From contig JAQISU010000246.1 in assembly GCA_029339505.1 (NCBI GenBank), positions 682,001-746,000 of the forward strand: a DNA stretch of 64,000 nt, read 5' to 3'. The translations under genes and the position numbers were made by a program. Origin of the DNA: Unio delphinus (Eukaryota; Mollusca; Bivalvia; Unionida; Unionidae). The notes below the pieces were generated by a model. The model saw nothing but the letters and a program-made list of their open reading frames with translations, had not been told where the DNA came from and did no database searches. Shown here one piece after another: positions 39,442 to 50,029 of the stretch. How positions within the stretch are numbered: the stretch's first letter is position 1; every line of letters starts with the position of its first letter.

Positions 39442-40466
39442 CGTGAATAATAGTTCCATTTCGGAATATAATTTTATTGAGTTTCGATGTATTATCTGTT
39501 ATTTCCACACATGTATTTGTTTATAAACATCTAAATACGTACATACAGTAGCAAGTAGGCTGTTCCTAAAGTAATACTATTTCATGTACAAAGAAGATGA
39601 ATATATTCAAACCTTTTGATGTTTGTTCTGAACTGCAAGTGGTTAACATGTCCTGAATAATTCATATGGTTATGTCCGTTATTATCATACAAATATCTTA
39701 TAACATTTCAGCCCAGCTGTATGACAGAGACATTGGAGGTATCGGTGGTATTGGAGGCATTGGAGGCATAAATGGTATCGGAGACATCTGCAGTGCTTTT
39801 GTGGATAACTGGGGAGTTGGCGGTGGAATTGGAATTGGAAGTACATACAGCCCAAACACTTAATGCTTCAACGGTCAGTGTAGATGATTCGATCAATATG
39901 CCTACTATTCGGGTCGCCGTTGCTACTGCAGTTGTACAGGATACTAATTTTCAAGTTGTTTATTGTACAGTTCTTAACAATTATTTAATGATTCATTTGA
40001 TTGAAACCTTTCCATGCTTCTATCAAGTTTGTTAAATAAATACATTTTTAAACTTCCTTTCGTCTACAGATATTTTTGTCTGTATGCATTTCGAGTACCT
40101 AACGAACAACCTGACTTCAGTACGACCCAATAAAGATGTTAGACGTCTTTGAAGACTGACATCGATATCCACTAGCGACAAGAATTCTATTATAATGTTG
40201 GCTGTTAGAAGGATGGTAGCGCATACCCACACCATATCATGACATGGAAGCCTTTTGACAACAAGGCCTCATTGAAATATGCATTTGAACAATATATCGA
40301 ACCATATGAAGTACAGCAACGATGAGTGCACTGTTTAATGTATTAATATTTGGGCTGCTTATTCTCAGTCCAGTGTGAATTACATCAGCGTCCTGTTATA
40401 GAAGATATTTTTTATATCATCATTTGGAAAGATATAATTACATTTATAAATCAAGCATGATTGACC

Positions 40467-40535
<69 letters not shown>

Positions 40536-40629
40536 GTTTTGGAGGGTAACCAGGTCGAGAATGGTAAAGATAATAAGTATTATGATGATTTATCTATTGC
40601 TCCTTTTCAAACATTTACTGCAAGGCCTA
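40467..40629. repeat. (AAT)n plus conserved trailing block, unit 4
   Basis: (AAT)n to 40534, then the ggagggtaaccaggtcgaga block. The spacing of about 0.5 kb after exon 2 is kept. Confidence 0.85.
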
Positions 40630-40719
40630 ATCATAAACATGACCTCAGCCTGAGTTGGATAAAAACATCACATTTGATATTAGCTAAATCATTCTTTTAA
40701 TAATTGCTAAATGATTCAT

Positions 40720-41075
40720 TTTATATAAAATTATCCCTTTTTATCACTTTAGCTCAACCAATAAATTTCTAAAGTGTATATCGTGTTCAGGTATCTTTTA
40801 TTTCTCCATGTAGAAAACGTTCAAGCTGAAACATACTAAGCTGAATAGATCAATACATGAGTCAGTAAAACTATTATATGTCTTTGAAAATTTATGTGTA
40901 TAATATTTGTTGTGTTCCTCACTATTGGCACGAATTATATCATACTGTTCTCTTTTGGATGGATGATAACATATATGCACATCAAGTCTTTACATTGCAG
41001 CATGTTGAAAACAAGTTTCCACACAACATACATGGTGAATGTCAAGTGCCAAATGTTTCGCTAGTAAAAATCATT
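40720..41075 (+). other. Extra copy of the exon 2 3' flank without any exon
   Basis: The segment reads as a diverged copy of sequence that normally follows exon 2. It keeps cgtgttcaggtatctttta, ttatatgtctttgaaaa, the tgttcctcactattggcacgaa phrase and ttttggatggatg, matching about 2510-2700. No exon 2 precedes it; it sits directly after the unit 4 (AAT) block. It is best read as the surviving part of an eighth, largely deleted unit. Confidence 0.6.
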
Positions 41076-41079
41076 AATT

Positions 41080-42140
41080 AATTCTTAGTCTAGCCGACAA
41101 TTAACTGTCTTGGAGTAGAGTTTGGAGGAAGGAATGTTTACCTAACTGGGTCATGCTGTTAGACTGTTTATAGTGAAAACGGACTGAGTGTATCACAGGC
41201 GTAAAAAGAGGGAATTTCTCACGTAAAGCTGTCAAAGTGATTTGAAACAAATGGTAGGTTGATATTTCGACCCCAGGTGGCATTTTTTGGCATCTTGATA
41301 GACGGTGTTCCAAATGTCCGTAGGAATATCATTTATTCCGATTGGTCTAATGTAGAAGGAGGGTTGGGTCGAACCCTAGAATTGGGGAAATATATTCTCT
41401 GAAAATTGATCTGCAAGAGAGAACCGAAGGTAGAAGTAATTACCAGGACTCCGAGCGTTCTTTGCAAGAAAGATGTTCGTAAAAAATTGTGGTTCCAGGT
41501 TAAACTGAATGTGGAACGATTGTAAGACGCCAAAAACACAAGGGAAATATTTTGTTTGAAGAAAGAGTGAGAAATAGCGAGGAGTCGAAATTGAAAAGGA
41601 GGGAAAAGAAGTCAGAAGTCAGAGTTGTGGAATCCGACATTCAACCTAAAAGGGCAAGTTAAAGTCGTGACGCACGCAGAAGGAAAAACCAGTCGTCGAA
41701 CAATGTCATTGTGAATTTCTCAAGCAGTCCAATGTTAATGAACACTCGATTTCATGATGAAATTTACTATCAGTTATTAACGGCTAAATTCATCTATTTT
41801 ATTAGTGCTTGAATTTTTAATTAACGTATCCATTATTTTAAAGTTTTGGTTTGAAGTGCTTCTGAACGAAGAATATTCAAAAGAAAAGAAAATTGTAATT
41901 TACAGTGTCATTCTTCACTTGATTGTATTTTAATTAAATTCTTATTTTATCTTTACGGGGGCTCGTGTGTTGTCCTTGTTCAAGATACCGTCTCAGATTA
42001 CCATATCCATTCTAACCGGGCAAATCACACCGTAGAGGTCATTCCTTAGATAAACGAGTATTAGCGGGAGGCGGTTTTGAGTGTTGTTTTTCCAAGTTAC
42101 GCAATACCTCTGACCAGGGACTTGTGCAATATTGTACTAA
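41080..42140. other. Insert of about 1.06 kb unrelated to the array unit
   Basis: This stretch interrupts recognisable unit flank, which resumes near 42150 with gtccagtttgaattatgtc. Its composition differs (more G-rich, for example gaggagtcgaaattgaaaagg). Six-frame reading gives only short interrupted frames. No terminal repeats or target duplication could be defined; an old transposon or solo LTR is possible. Confidence 0.4.
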
Positions 42141-42149
42141 TAGCACTTG

Positions 42150-42355
42150 ATGATCGAGCACACCGTTACAGTGAATATATTAAGATTATATTTATTTATT
42201 ATATTTATTTTAGTATTTGTCCAGTTTGAATTATGTCGGTGTCATGTTGTCCAATTATACTTGATATCATCGAATCGAGGGACTAGTCAAATGTATGACA
42301 CGATGATCTATTCCATGTTGCATTTTCATGGTACAGTATATTGTTGTATGTGATG

Positions 42356-42401
<46 letters not shown>

Positions 42402-45150
42402 TAATAATAATAATAATCGAGAAAATATTCTAATTTTATGGCAGTTTTGTTTTGTGAGGTGGAATCGATTTGGTATAAAATAATGCAAAAGTCAACAATG
42501 GAAGAAAACTTATTGTTTTGTAAACAAAACCAATACAGACACACGAGTTACACACAACGATTGTATGAATCATAGCTGAAAAAAACATCCCTTTAACTAA
42601 GCAGATAGTTAGGTTGTAAGACTATTGAGAACATATCACTAACAAAATAATAGACGAATATTATGACCAAAAGAAAAGCAAGGTTACAGTAAGAAAGTCT
42701 TATGAGCTTTACAGAGAGTCTTAATAGGTAAAAATACATCTATATCAGTGCATAAACATACACATGTATGAGTTAGTACACGCACAGGCAAACATATGAC
42801 TCATATACGTACCGAGATGTGGCTACATGTACTTAACAGGCTTATATATGTGTTAATTCAGTGGGCGAGAGAACGACCGGACCAGAGAGGGAGATAAAGT
42901 TCAATTCATCATCAGATTGATTACATGTAGACAAGTGAGATCAGGTAGCTTTGGTGCTGGCGGAGTCGTATGTTATTGGTTTAGTGTTCATTTAGCTCGT
43001 GTGATGCCAATGACACAATAAAGGTGAACAAAACACAAGTATATGTGAAATTGCACAAAGCTATGTACGTAGAGACATCATAGATTTTCAATTAAAAGTA
43101 TTTACCTGAACAGAAAATAAAAACTGAAACGGTAGAACAGATAGACGCTATATTCTGCAACAACCGTAGCTTCTTACCTTTATTACCAAAATGGAATAGT
43201 GGCCTGAATGAATGCTATTAAGTGTGTACACTAGAATGGCACCATTTCTACAAAGTATCACGACTATGCATAAAACATAATTCTTAAAAGAGTTTAATTG
43301 CGTACACGACAAAATCACACGATTCTAATCTTTTGATTCCATCTGACAAGCTGGATATATTTGTTTCAATTTAACTGTAGTGTCGCCTTTATAATTATTC
43401 GAGTGTTCATTCTATTCAAATTCAGATAGATATACTTTTGAGTCTTGAAAGGCGAGTGTTATAATTTCATTGTAATACATTGTTCCTAACTAAATATTCT
43501 ACGCGAAAAGAAATAAATGCTGGCTTCTGGAAAACTGAGTAGATAACAAAATGTTCCTTTGGGTCTGGGGCGTCTGTTTAATGAAACGATAATGATATTT
43601 AAGAAAGAAACAATACAGGCTCTAAAAGACTTTCAGTTTTATGGTATATCAGTATAGTGACTTTATAGTTTGTAGGAGGTTAAATGTATACGCAGCGGTT
43701 TTTCTGTGTCCCACAAACTTGTAAGGTTTATATGTAGACCAATATCCTTAGAAAATAAAGTTGAATCTCAAATATGTTTTTGCTTGAAGCAATGTATTTG
43801 TTTTTTGAAATCCTATATTACAATAGGACTGAGGATTATAAGTGTCTATTGAAATTTGACATTAGAATGATGTTTGTTTGAGGCATACTAGCCGCAAGGG
43901 AAAAGTAACAGTATGCTACCAATTGTCTGAGTTTATTGTGATCAGGGGAAGCTCTGTTGAAAGTCCTAATAGGTTGTATGCTTTTCAAATACTCAATAGC
44001 GTTCGTGACATATGTTGCAAATGTGGCAACACTAACACTGTCTCTAATGTTGCCATGTGGGTGGAGTTAGCATTCGGGCAATTTAAATATAAGATGCTTT
44101 TTTGTTATTGATAGCAATGTGTATTTCGATGATATTGTTTTTTCTCTTATCTTGTGAACTCGATGTTAATTGGTTGACAGCGCCTGAAGGAGCGCCTATG
44201 CCATTCATTCAAAACTCACTTGAACCAAGGGACCTTGAAAATTCAATCATTTAATTTTACTTCATGCTGCACCTTTCCAATTGCATATTTTAAATGCAAT
44301 TATCAATATGTAGTCATATTTAATTATAATTCCACTCTCAAATAGAAACTTTCAAATTCGATTGAAGAATAAAATTAAAATCCAAACATGTTTATTAGTA
44401 TGGTTTTTAAATAGAAAATGTATTTCTGTTTAGATTAAGAAAAACTCAGGTTCATTTATAATTTAAATTTATAAATATATATTTTGTATATAAATACAAA
44501 ATAAGTGTATTCTTTATAAGATACAATTATTTAGCTTTAAATTTTGCTGTTACCAGTCTTTTGTAAATTTGATATTTATACAAAACATTTGAAACCAAAC
44601 ACGGGTCGGTATGATAAAACTAAATTTTTCATTTCCATATTAAATATTCATTGGGTAAAAGAAACTAAGATTATAAGACACTGCTTAAGAGATACGTTCC
44701 CCTTTCTATAATTTTCATAAACATTGCGTTAGATAAAAGCTATAACACTCTCTACTTGCAGAATCTTTAAATGAGTCGATTCTCGTGATAATAGACTGCC
44801 CTTAATTTGCGGCGAGATTTTGTGCTACAGTTGTAGCAGAAATGATAGAGCAAAACTGAAACAGAAACTTAGCTTTTTAAAAAGGGTTAGACATACACGC
44901 AATGTTGAAAAATGGATATATTGAAATACAATAAATTAAATTGATCACAATAGTTTTTTTTATATAAAGATGTTATGAAATGTTTTCTGTTATGTATGTT
45001 GTGATTATCTTTCATAACCTTCTTCTCATTTCTTGCTATGAGAAGGAATTACTCGTAAGTTAGAGAGCGTCAATATCCATGGTGAAAGAGAGAGAGAATA
45101 AAGAGTTCAGACTCTCTTAAAAGAGTGTCGCCACGATGATAAGACAGCTA
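42150..45150. other. Flank of the 40.7-kb relic unit / unit 5
   Basis: Diverged unit sequence with no gene. It includes the (AAT)n tract at 42355-42417, which joins directly to sequence equivalent to 33350, implying a deletion of several hundred to thousands of bases. Later phrases such as tgttaattggttgacagcgcctgaag (44163) match other units. Confidence 0.5.
42355..42417. repeat. (AAT)n microsatellite
   Basis: About 20 AAT units with one ACA interruption. Confidence 0.9.
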
Positions 45151-45153
45151 CAT

Positions 45154-45200
45154 CTGTAATGAAAAACGAACACGCCACTAGCTTCAAAGTATAAGGGACT
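45154..45200. repeat. 47-bp direct repeat, first copy
   Basis: Starts ctgtaatgaaaaacgaacac and ends ataagggact. It is identical over 47 bp to 45719-45765, with no similarity just outside. Confidence 0.9.
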
Positions 45201-45718
45201 TTATTTAAATAATCAATACACATATATATTACTACATTCTAGAAACACTTCTAAAAGCTTTATAATAAAATTTATTGTAATGCATATTACATTTTCCTAT
45301 TAAGCTTTCCAACTTCATTTTATTCATATAACTTTTGCACTTTAGAATATTATACAATAGTTAATTCTCGATCAATTTCAAGATAGCCAAAAGTATAAAA
45401 TGTAATAATTAATGCATTTTACTCATTTTAAAATAGAATAATAATTTAGGATATATTGCTAGATATTACTCTTTCTTGCTTAAAGAATACTTTATTTCAA
45501 TCATTAAATCCAAACATGAAGTTGGTAGCGAATTCAACCTTTACCATAAAACTTACATAAATATAATTAAATATGAACATAAAACATTCTATTACAATAT
45601 ATATATTGTAAATAAAAGAATTCAGTAACAATGTTGCAAACATACCAATTTTACCATTAAAATCTCAAACATTAAAATACCTATTTCTAAAAGAAGTTAC
45701 AACATATACGGTTCTTAC

Positions 45719-45765
45719 CTGTAATGAAAAACGAACACGCCACTAGCTTCAAAGTATAAGGGACT
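45719..45765. repeat. 47-bp direct repeat, second copy
   Basis: Second identical copy, offset 565 bp. On the minus strand it is followed immediately by gtaagaacc, while the first copy ends in attacag there, so the interval has splice-site-like edges. Confidence 0.9.
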
Positions 45766-47238
45766 GACCTAGACAATATACGCCTCTTTACTTATACTCA
45801 CTAGGCGCAAGTCAGAACCAAAAAAGGTAATCCCCTAATACTAAGCTAGCGGCAATGTCTGTTCAACATTAGATAAGAACCATTTTGTTTACGTCACTAA
45901 CAGAAGGCCAGGTTCAGTCTTAGTCACCGGATTGGAAATTCGCCAATGCGTAATCTTGAAATCTGTTTAGTTTACAGAATTATATGTTCTTTACTGAGCA
46001 AACCTAGGAGCTCTAGCTGAGTCAGCGAAAACAGCATGTATAGTGTTTTTTTATAATATTGGTATAGCTTTAGTATCTTGCTGCTTCTACACAACACGGC
46101 TATATACATTGCCTATTTTTCGCCTGCACAGCAACCATCTTCATTCCATTAACATATACAGCTGTGTTTTAGAAATAAATGAAATTACTCTCAATACATT
46201 TTAGAACTTACTTTAATATAAATAAATAAAACATTACTTTAATGATACAATTCAAAGAAAATATCAATCTTATTAATTTTACTAAAAATTAAATCCTAAC
46301 AAAGAAATTGCAAAAAAGACTTTCAAAATAAAATCAAATTTTACAGGGTAAAGCAAAATGGCTAAGCTTCCTGAATTAGTAAAATGTGTTTAAAAGACTA
46401 AAGGTTTTATCAGTCTCACTATTTTGAAATCAAAATATTAAAGCAATATAATGTCCTCTCACGTTTAGGTATTTAACTATATCAATGCAACGTGAGAACA
46501 CAGAGTTTATACAAATATTTAATATTTTGATTACTTTGACATTGCAATGCTAACACACGCAATATGTTTTGTTATTTTGGATAGATGACTTTCGAAATAA
46601 AAATTACGCAACTGAGAAAATGGCGTAAATTACATGTGAGATTTAAAGAATGAGAAAATGAAAAACATCTTCGTAAATATCTGCCTGAAAATTTCACTAT
46701 TTGTAACCGAAAGAGATAAGGGAGATAAACAATTTCCCTCCACTTCTTCAAGCACCTAAGAAATACGACTTAATTATTCGCATGTCTCAAAATATTAACA
46801 GAACACAAAAAGTTATTAAATAAAACCAACTTCTGTACAGTTTATATGCAGTTAGAAAGAAAACTACACTTCAGAGATATGACTTGTGCCTGTAAACTAT
46901 ATTTACAATCTTATCTATTCTAAATAGTTAAAGAAATAGTTTGAAGCATCTGTAATATGAGTCTGATATTAAACAATGTAATCTTACTTGTAAACTTAAT
47001 ATGTTCAATGGATTACACGAAAATTAGTCTTTCACTCGCAATAAGTTGCCATATTATGATTATGATTAATAGAATAATAAAATCGGAATAAGTCCGTATT
47101 CTAGATACAGGAAATCGCAATATATCAATTGATTAGGTAGATTATAACAACAATAAACACATCTAATATTATTCATTGATACTGATTGATTAATTTTGTT
47201 GATGCCTAATACGTTTTTTTTTTCTTTGGACTAATGTC
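45766..47238. other. Non-coding flank before unit 5
   Basis: 45766-46150 has no recognised counterpart in other units and may belong with the direct-repeat insert. From about 46350 onward it is diverged 5' flank of a unit. No gene. Confidence 0.45.
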
Positions 47239-47475
47239 AGTAACGTTTGCAAATACGGGGCAGCTAGCTAACGTACAATATACATTTACCATACAATAAA
47301 GGCTAATGATTGATTGATTTTGCAATTGTCATACAGGAAGCCAAAAGGCCTGATTTTAGCATAGAAGAACCATATCACTTGCACCGGTAAAAAAACGTAT
47401 CAAACACAGCAAATATCCAGGCATTATTTCAATATGAAGACCATCATATCATTAGCTTAATACGAGATATATTTT
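47239..47475 (+). pseudogene. Peptide gene copy 5, dead: TATA lost, exon 1 internally deleted, exon 2 absent
   Basis: The upstream element survives (cagtaacgtttgcaaat, 47239-47254). Where other units have a TATA box this one reads ggaagccaaaaggcctga. The leader (gcatagaagaaccatatcac) and ATG (47434) remain, giving M-K-T-I-I. Then about 50 bp are missing, joining atgaagaccatcata to tcattagcttaa, which in other units lies in the intron. This removes the hydrophobic core and the splice donor. No exon 2 is found before the LINE fragments at 48 kb. Confidence 0.8.
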
Positions 47476-47486
47476 TCACAGATTAG

Positions 47487-47509
47487 TATCTATCTACCTA
47501 CCTACCAAC

Positions 47510-47594
<85 letters not shown>
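47487..47594. repeat. (TATC)n microsatellite in the unit 5 intron remnant
   Basis: Imperfect from 47487, pure from 47511, more than 20 copies. Copy 1 has only about three TATC units at this place in its intron. Confidence 0.95.
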
Positions 47595-47929
47595 ATTTTT
47601 TATAATAAGACTAATGGCAATTATGTGTCTGCATGTCGTGTATATATCTAATGGTATATATCGGTCTAGACCCATATATATTATGGCATGTGTGTATTTT
47701 CACAATACCGTCTATCTATCTGTGTATCTGCTTGTCTGACATTAATTATGTATCTGTATGTATGTCTAAATATTGAATGGTATATAGCCGTCTAGAACAA
47801 TATATGCAATAACGTATGTCAGATACATCGTAGCAAGCATAGCCATACAAAAGGTCTTTAATTTGTTCCTGTATTGATTCTGTACCTTGTACGTTCTCAT
47901 CCCCAAAGGGGGTAAAAAGTCATTTAAAT

Positions 47930-48240
47930 AACTCTGTTGAACATTATAAATAATTCAATGAAAATTGCAGTGTTTGTGATATATTCTTCTTTATGAAAGA
48001 GGACCAGCCCCACTCCTTGTACATCATTATCAGCAATATCAATGATGTATGCAAGACATAATAACGGTCCTAGAAATGAACACTCGGGAACCCGTTCTGA
48101 AATTTACTGAATTGTTGAGGATGCAGATTTCACAACAGTAGTTTGCTGTCCATCTGAATGACAGTGAAGCAATTAATTAGATATAACTTTATCCCATAGC
48201 TTTTACGTTTATAGAAAAGATGTTTATGACAGATTCTGAA
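47930..48240 (-). mobile_element. Decayed LINE reverse-transcriptase fragment
   Basis: On the minus strand one frame reads SERVPECSFLGPLLCLAYIID followed by IADNDVQ (about 48105-48020). This is a worn version of the RT motif usually seen as GVPQGS.LGPLLF..YINDI in Jockey/CR1/L2-type LINEs. Upstream in the same frame are stops. No other RT motif is legible, so this is a short old fragment, separate from the RTE-like piece that follows. Confidence 0.6.
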
Positions 48241-48439
48241 GAATTTTCCGATCCATCAAAACATTTACATATGACTACGATATAATGTTTCATAAACGCT
48301 ATGATATATATCAGTTGGGACACGATCGAGTAAAAGCCCGATTAAACATTTGAAAATAAGACCATTTCCATTTAATTAATTGTATATAAATATATTTGAA
48401 AATGACCCTTTCCATGCTTTAGCCCAAATTAGTAAGCAA

Positions 48440-50025
48440 AGAGCTTGTAGTGGCAGTCTGCTATGTAGCCTAACACTGGAGTGACAGTACTTGCTGCACT
48501 TGAAAGTTGAGTCTGGTGTGTGTTTGATGTGCTTCTTTTTCCTTTGAGATCGCTTTTCATCAGCTAGCATACTTACCGTGGCCCAGCCATCTGATCCGAG
48601 GTTGGTAAAGGAGTGGGCCTATGAAGAGAATCTTGGCACATTCAATCACCTCGATGTTTGTTATTCGATACTTCCAAGTGATTCCGACAATGCATCGCAT
48701 GTGAAAGCCGCCCATTCTTTCTCTTGTGAGGTGTACAGAGTCCTAGTTTCACTGGCATACAGTAGAGTGTTTTGCACGCAGGCACGATTCATGGAGATCT
48801 TAGTGTTCCACACTCTCTACGACAACATGGAGAGAGTAGTTCATGCCTTTCCAATCTGCTTGTTGAGCTCAGAATTGAGCAGTAGATTGATGGTAAAAGT
48901 AGAGCCTAGAAACGTGAACTAATGATGATGATGTTTGGTGTTCAGCCCAAACTCAACGTATGTTGTAGCAAAGAGGCCCATCAGGTGATATAACTCATAT
49001 TCTGTGTGGCTAGGGTAGCATCGTATATGCAGAGCATACGCTTTATGGCTGCTTCACACACTTTGCTCTATGCCTTTAGTCGTGCCAAATTGAACAGTTT
49101 GCATTCGTATCGCGTATGTAAGTAGATCATTTATGTGGACTTCCCAAAGGCATGCTTGAGCAGGACAGCGAAGAAGATGTAGGAGAGCGTGGGGGACTAG
49201 GGCGAAAGCTTGTTTCACTCCGCTGTGGATGTTGAAGGGGTCGGACGTTGAGCCATCGTACTGTACTGTGCCTTTCATGTCATCGTGAAAGGACTGGATT
49301 ATGCTTAGCAGTTTTGGAGGGCATCCCATCTTTGCCAGGATTGTGAAGACTCCGTCACTGCTGACCAGATCTAACGCTTTGGTAAGGTATATAAAGGTTG
49401 GGAAGAGGGTTTTGTGTTGTTTTCTATATTTCTCCTGCAGTTGTCAGGTCGATTCGGGACATCTTTGAGCAGGACCCGCACTGCGACTCTGGATACACTC
49501 TGTCAACAAGCGACTGCAGTCTGTTCAGGATGACACGTGCGAATTCTATACCCATAAAGCTGAGAAGGGATATGCAGCTGGATGTTACAATATTGGCGTC
49601 TCTCATGTCCGGAGGTACTGCAACCAAATCTCAGCACTGGCAGAAGACGTCGTGCAGGTGTGTAAGCAGCACGACGTACCCGCAAATAATGACTTCTGCT
49701 GGGATGCCATCCATCCATGTGGATTTACATAAGGACAGTTTCTGTAAGGCCTTATTCATGTCTACCACAGTAGACTTTTCGTCCAGTTCGGCTATGAGCT
49801 GAAGGTTTTCAATGGTATTGAGGGCATCGTTGGTCACGTGGTTCTTTCTGGAGTTCATTTCAGAGCAGTACTCCACCCAACGCTCCATCTGTTTGCACTT
49901 GTCATGGATGGTGTCGCCTGCGGAAGACGTCAGTGGTGCTATTACTGTCTTTGTGGAACCCATTGCTTTCTTTATGCCATCGTACATGCCTCTGATTTTT
50001 CCAATATTGACGGAAAGGTATATTG
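48440..50025 (-). mobile_element. RTE-like LINE fragment, 5'-truncated and inactivated
   Basis: Read from about 50025 downward on the minus strand, the order of recognisable blocks matches the LINE at 59.6-63.1 kb. GKIRGMYDGIKKAMGS is followed by DGIPAEVI (about 49690), ILNRLQSLVDRVYPESQCG (about 49510), MGCPPKLLSIIQSFHDDMKG, HSGVKQAFALVP (about 49200), FTFLGST (about 48910), RIRWLGH (about 48595) and CSKYCHSSVRLHSR (about 48470). Key residues are lost: the RT motif A region reads FIYLTKALD where FIDLTKAFD is expected, and the FADD site is CIYDA. Several frame changes and stops are present. It begins inside the RT region, as expected of truncated target-primed insertion. Sequence details differ from the 60-kb copy, so it is another subfamily. 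Confidence 0.85.
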
Positions 50026-50029
50026 GCTG

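Larger units (their letters stand above)
38962..39947 (+). pseudogene. Peptide gene copy 4, dead: promoter and start deleted, two stops in exon 2
   Basis: The exon 1 remnant is 38962-38977 (gctacagtcttag|gtaag), only the last codons of the signal peptide. Upstream it joins directly to sequence that lies about 0.8 kb before exon 1 in other units (atatgcaaagtgaatagg), so TATA, leader and ATG are gone. Exon 2 is 39712-39947 with an intact acceptor. It is 27 bp shorter than copies 1-3, lacking three Gly-rich triplets. The first cysteine is Ser (TYSPNT). TAA replaces the Tyr before cysteine 2, and TGA follows cysteine 3. The downstream frame still reads through YAYYSGRRCYCSCTGY to the normal stop, so decay is fairly recent. 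Confidence 0.88.
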
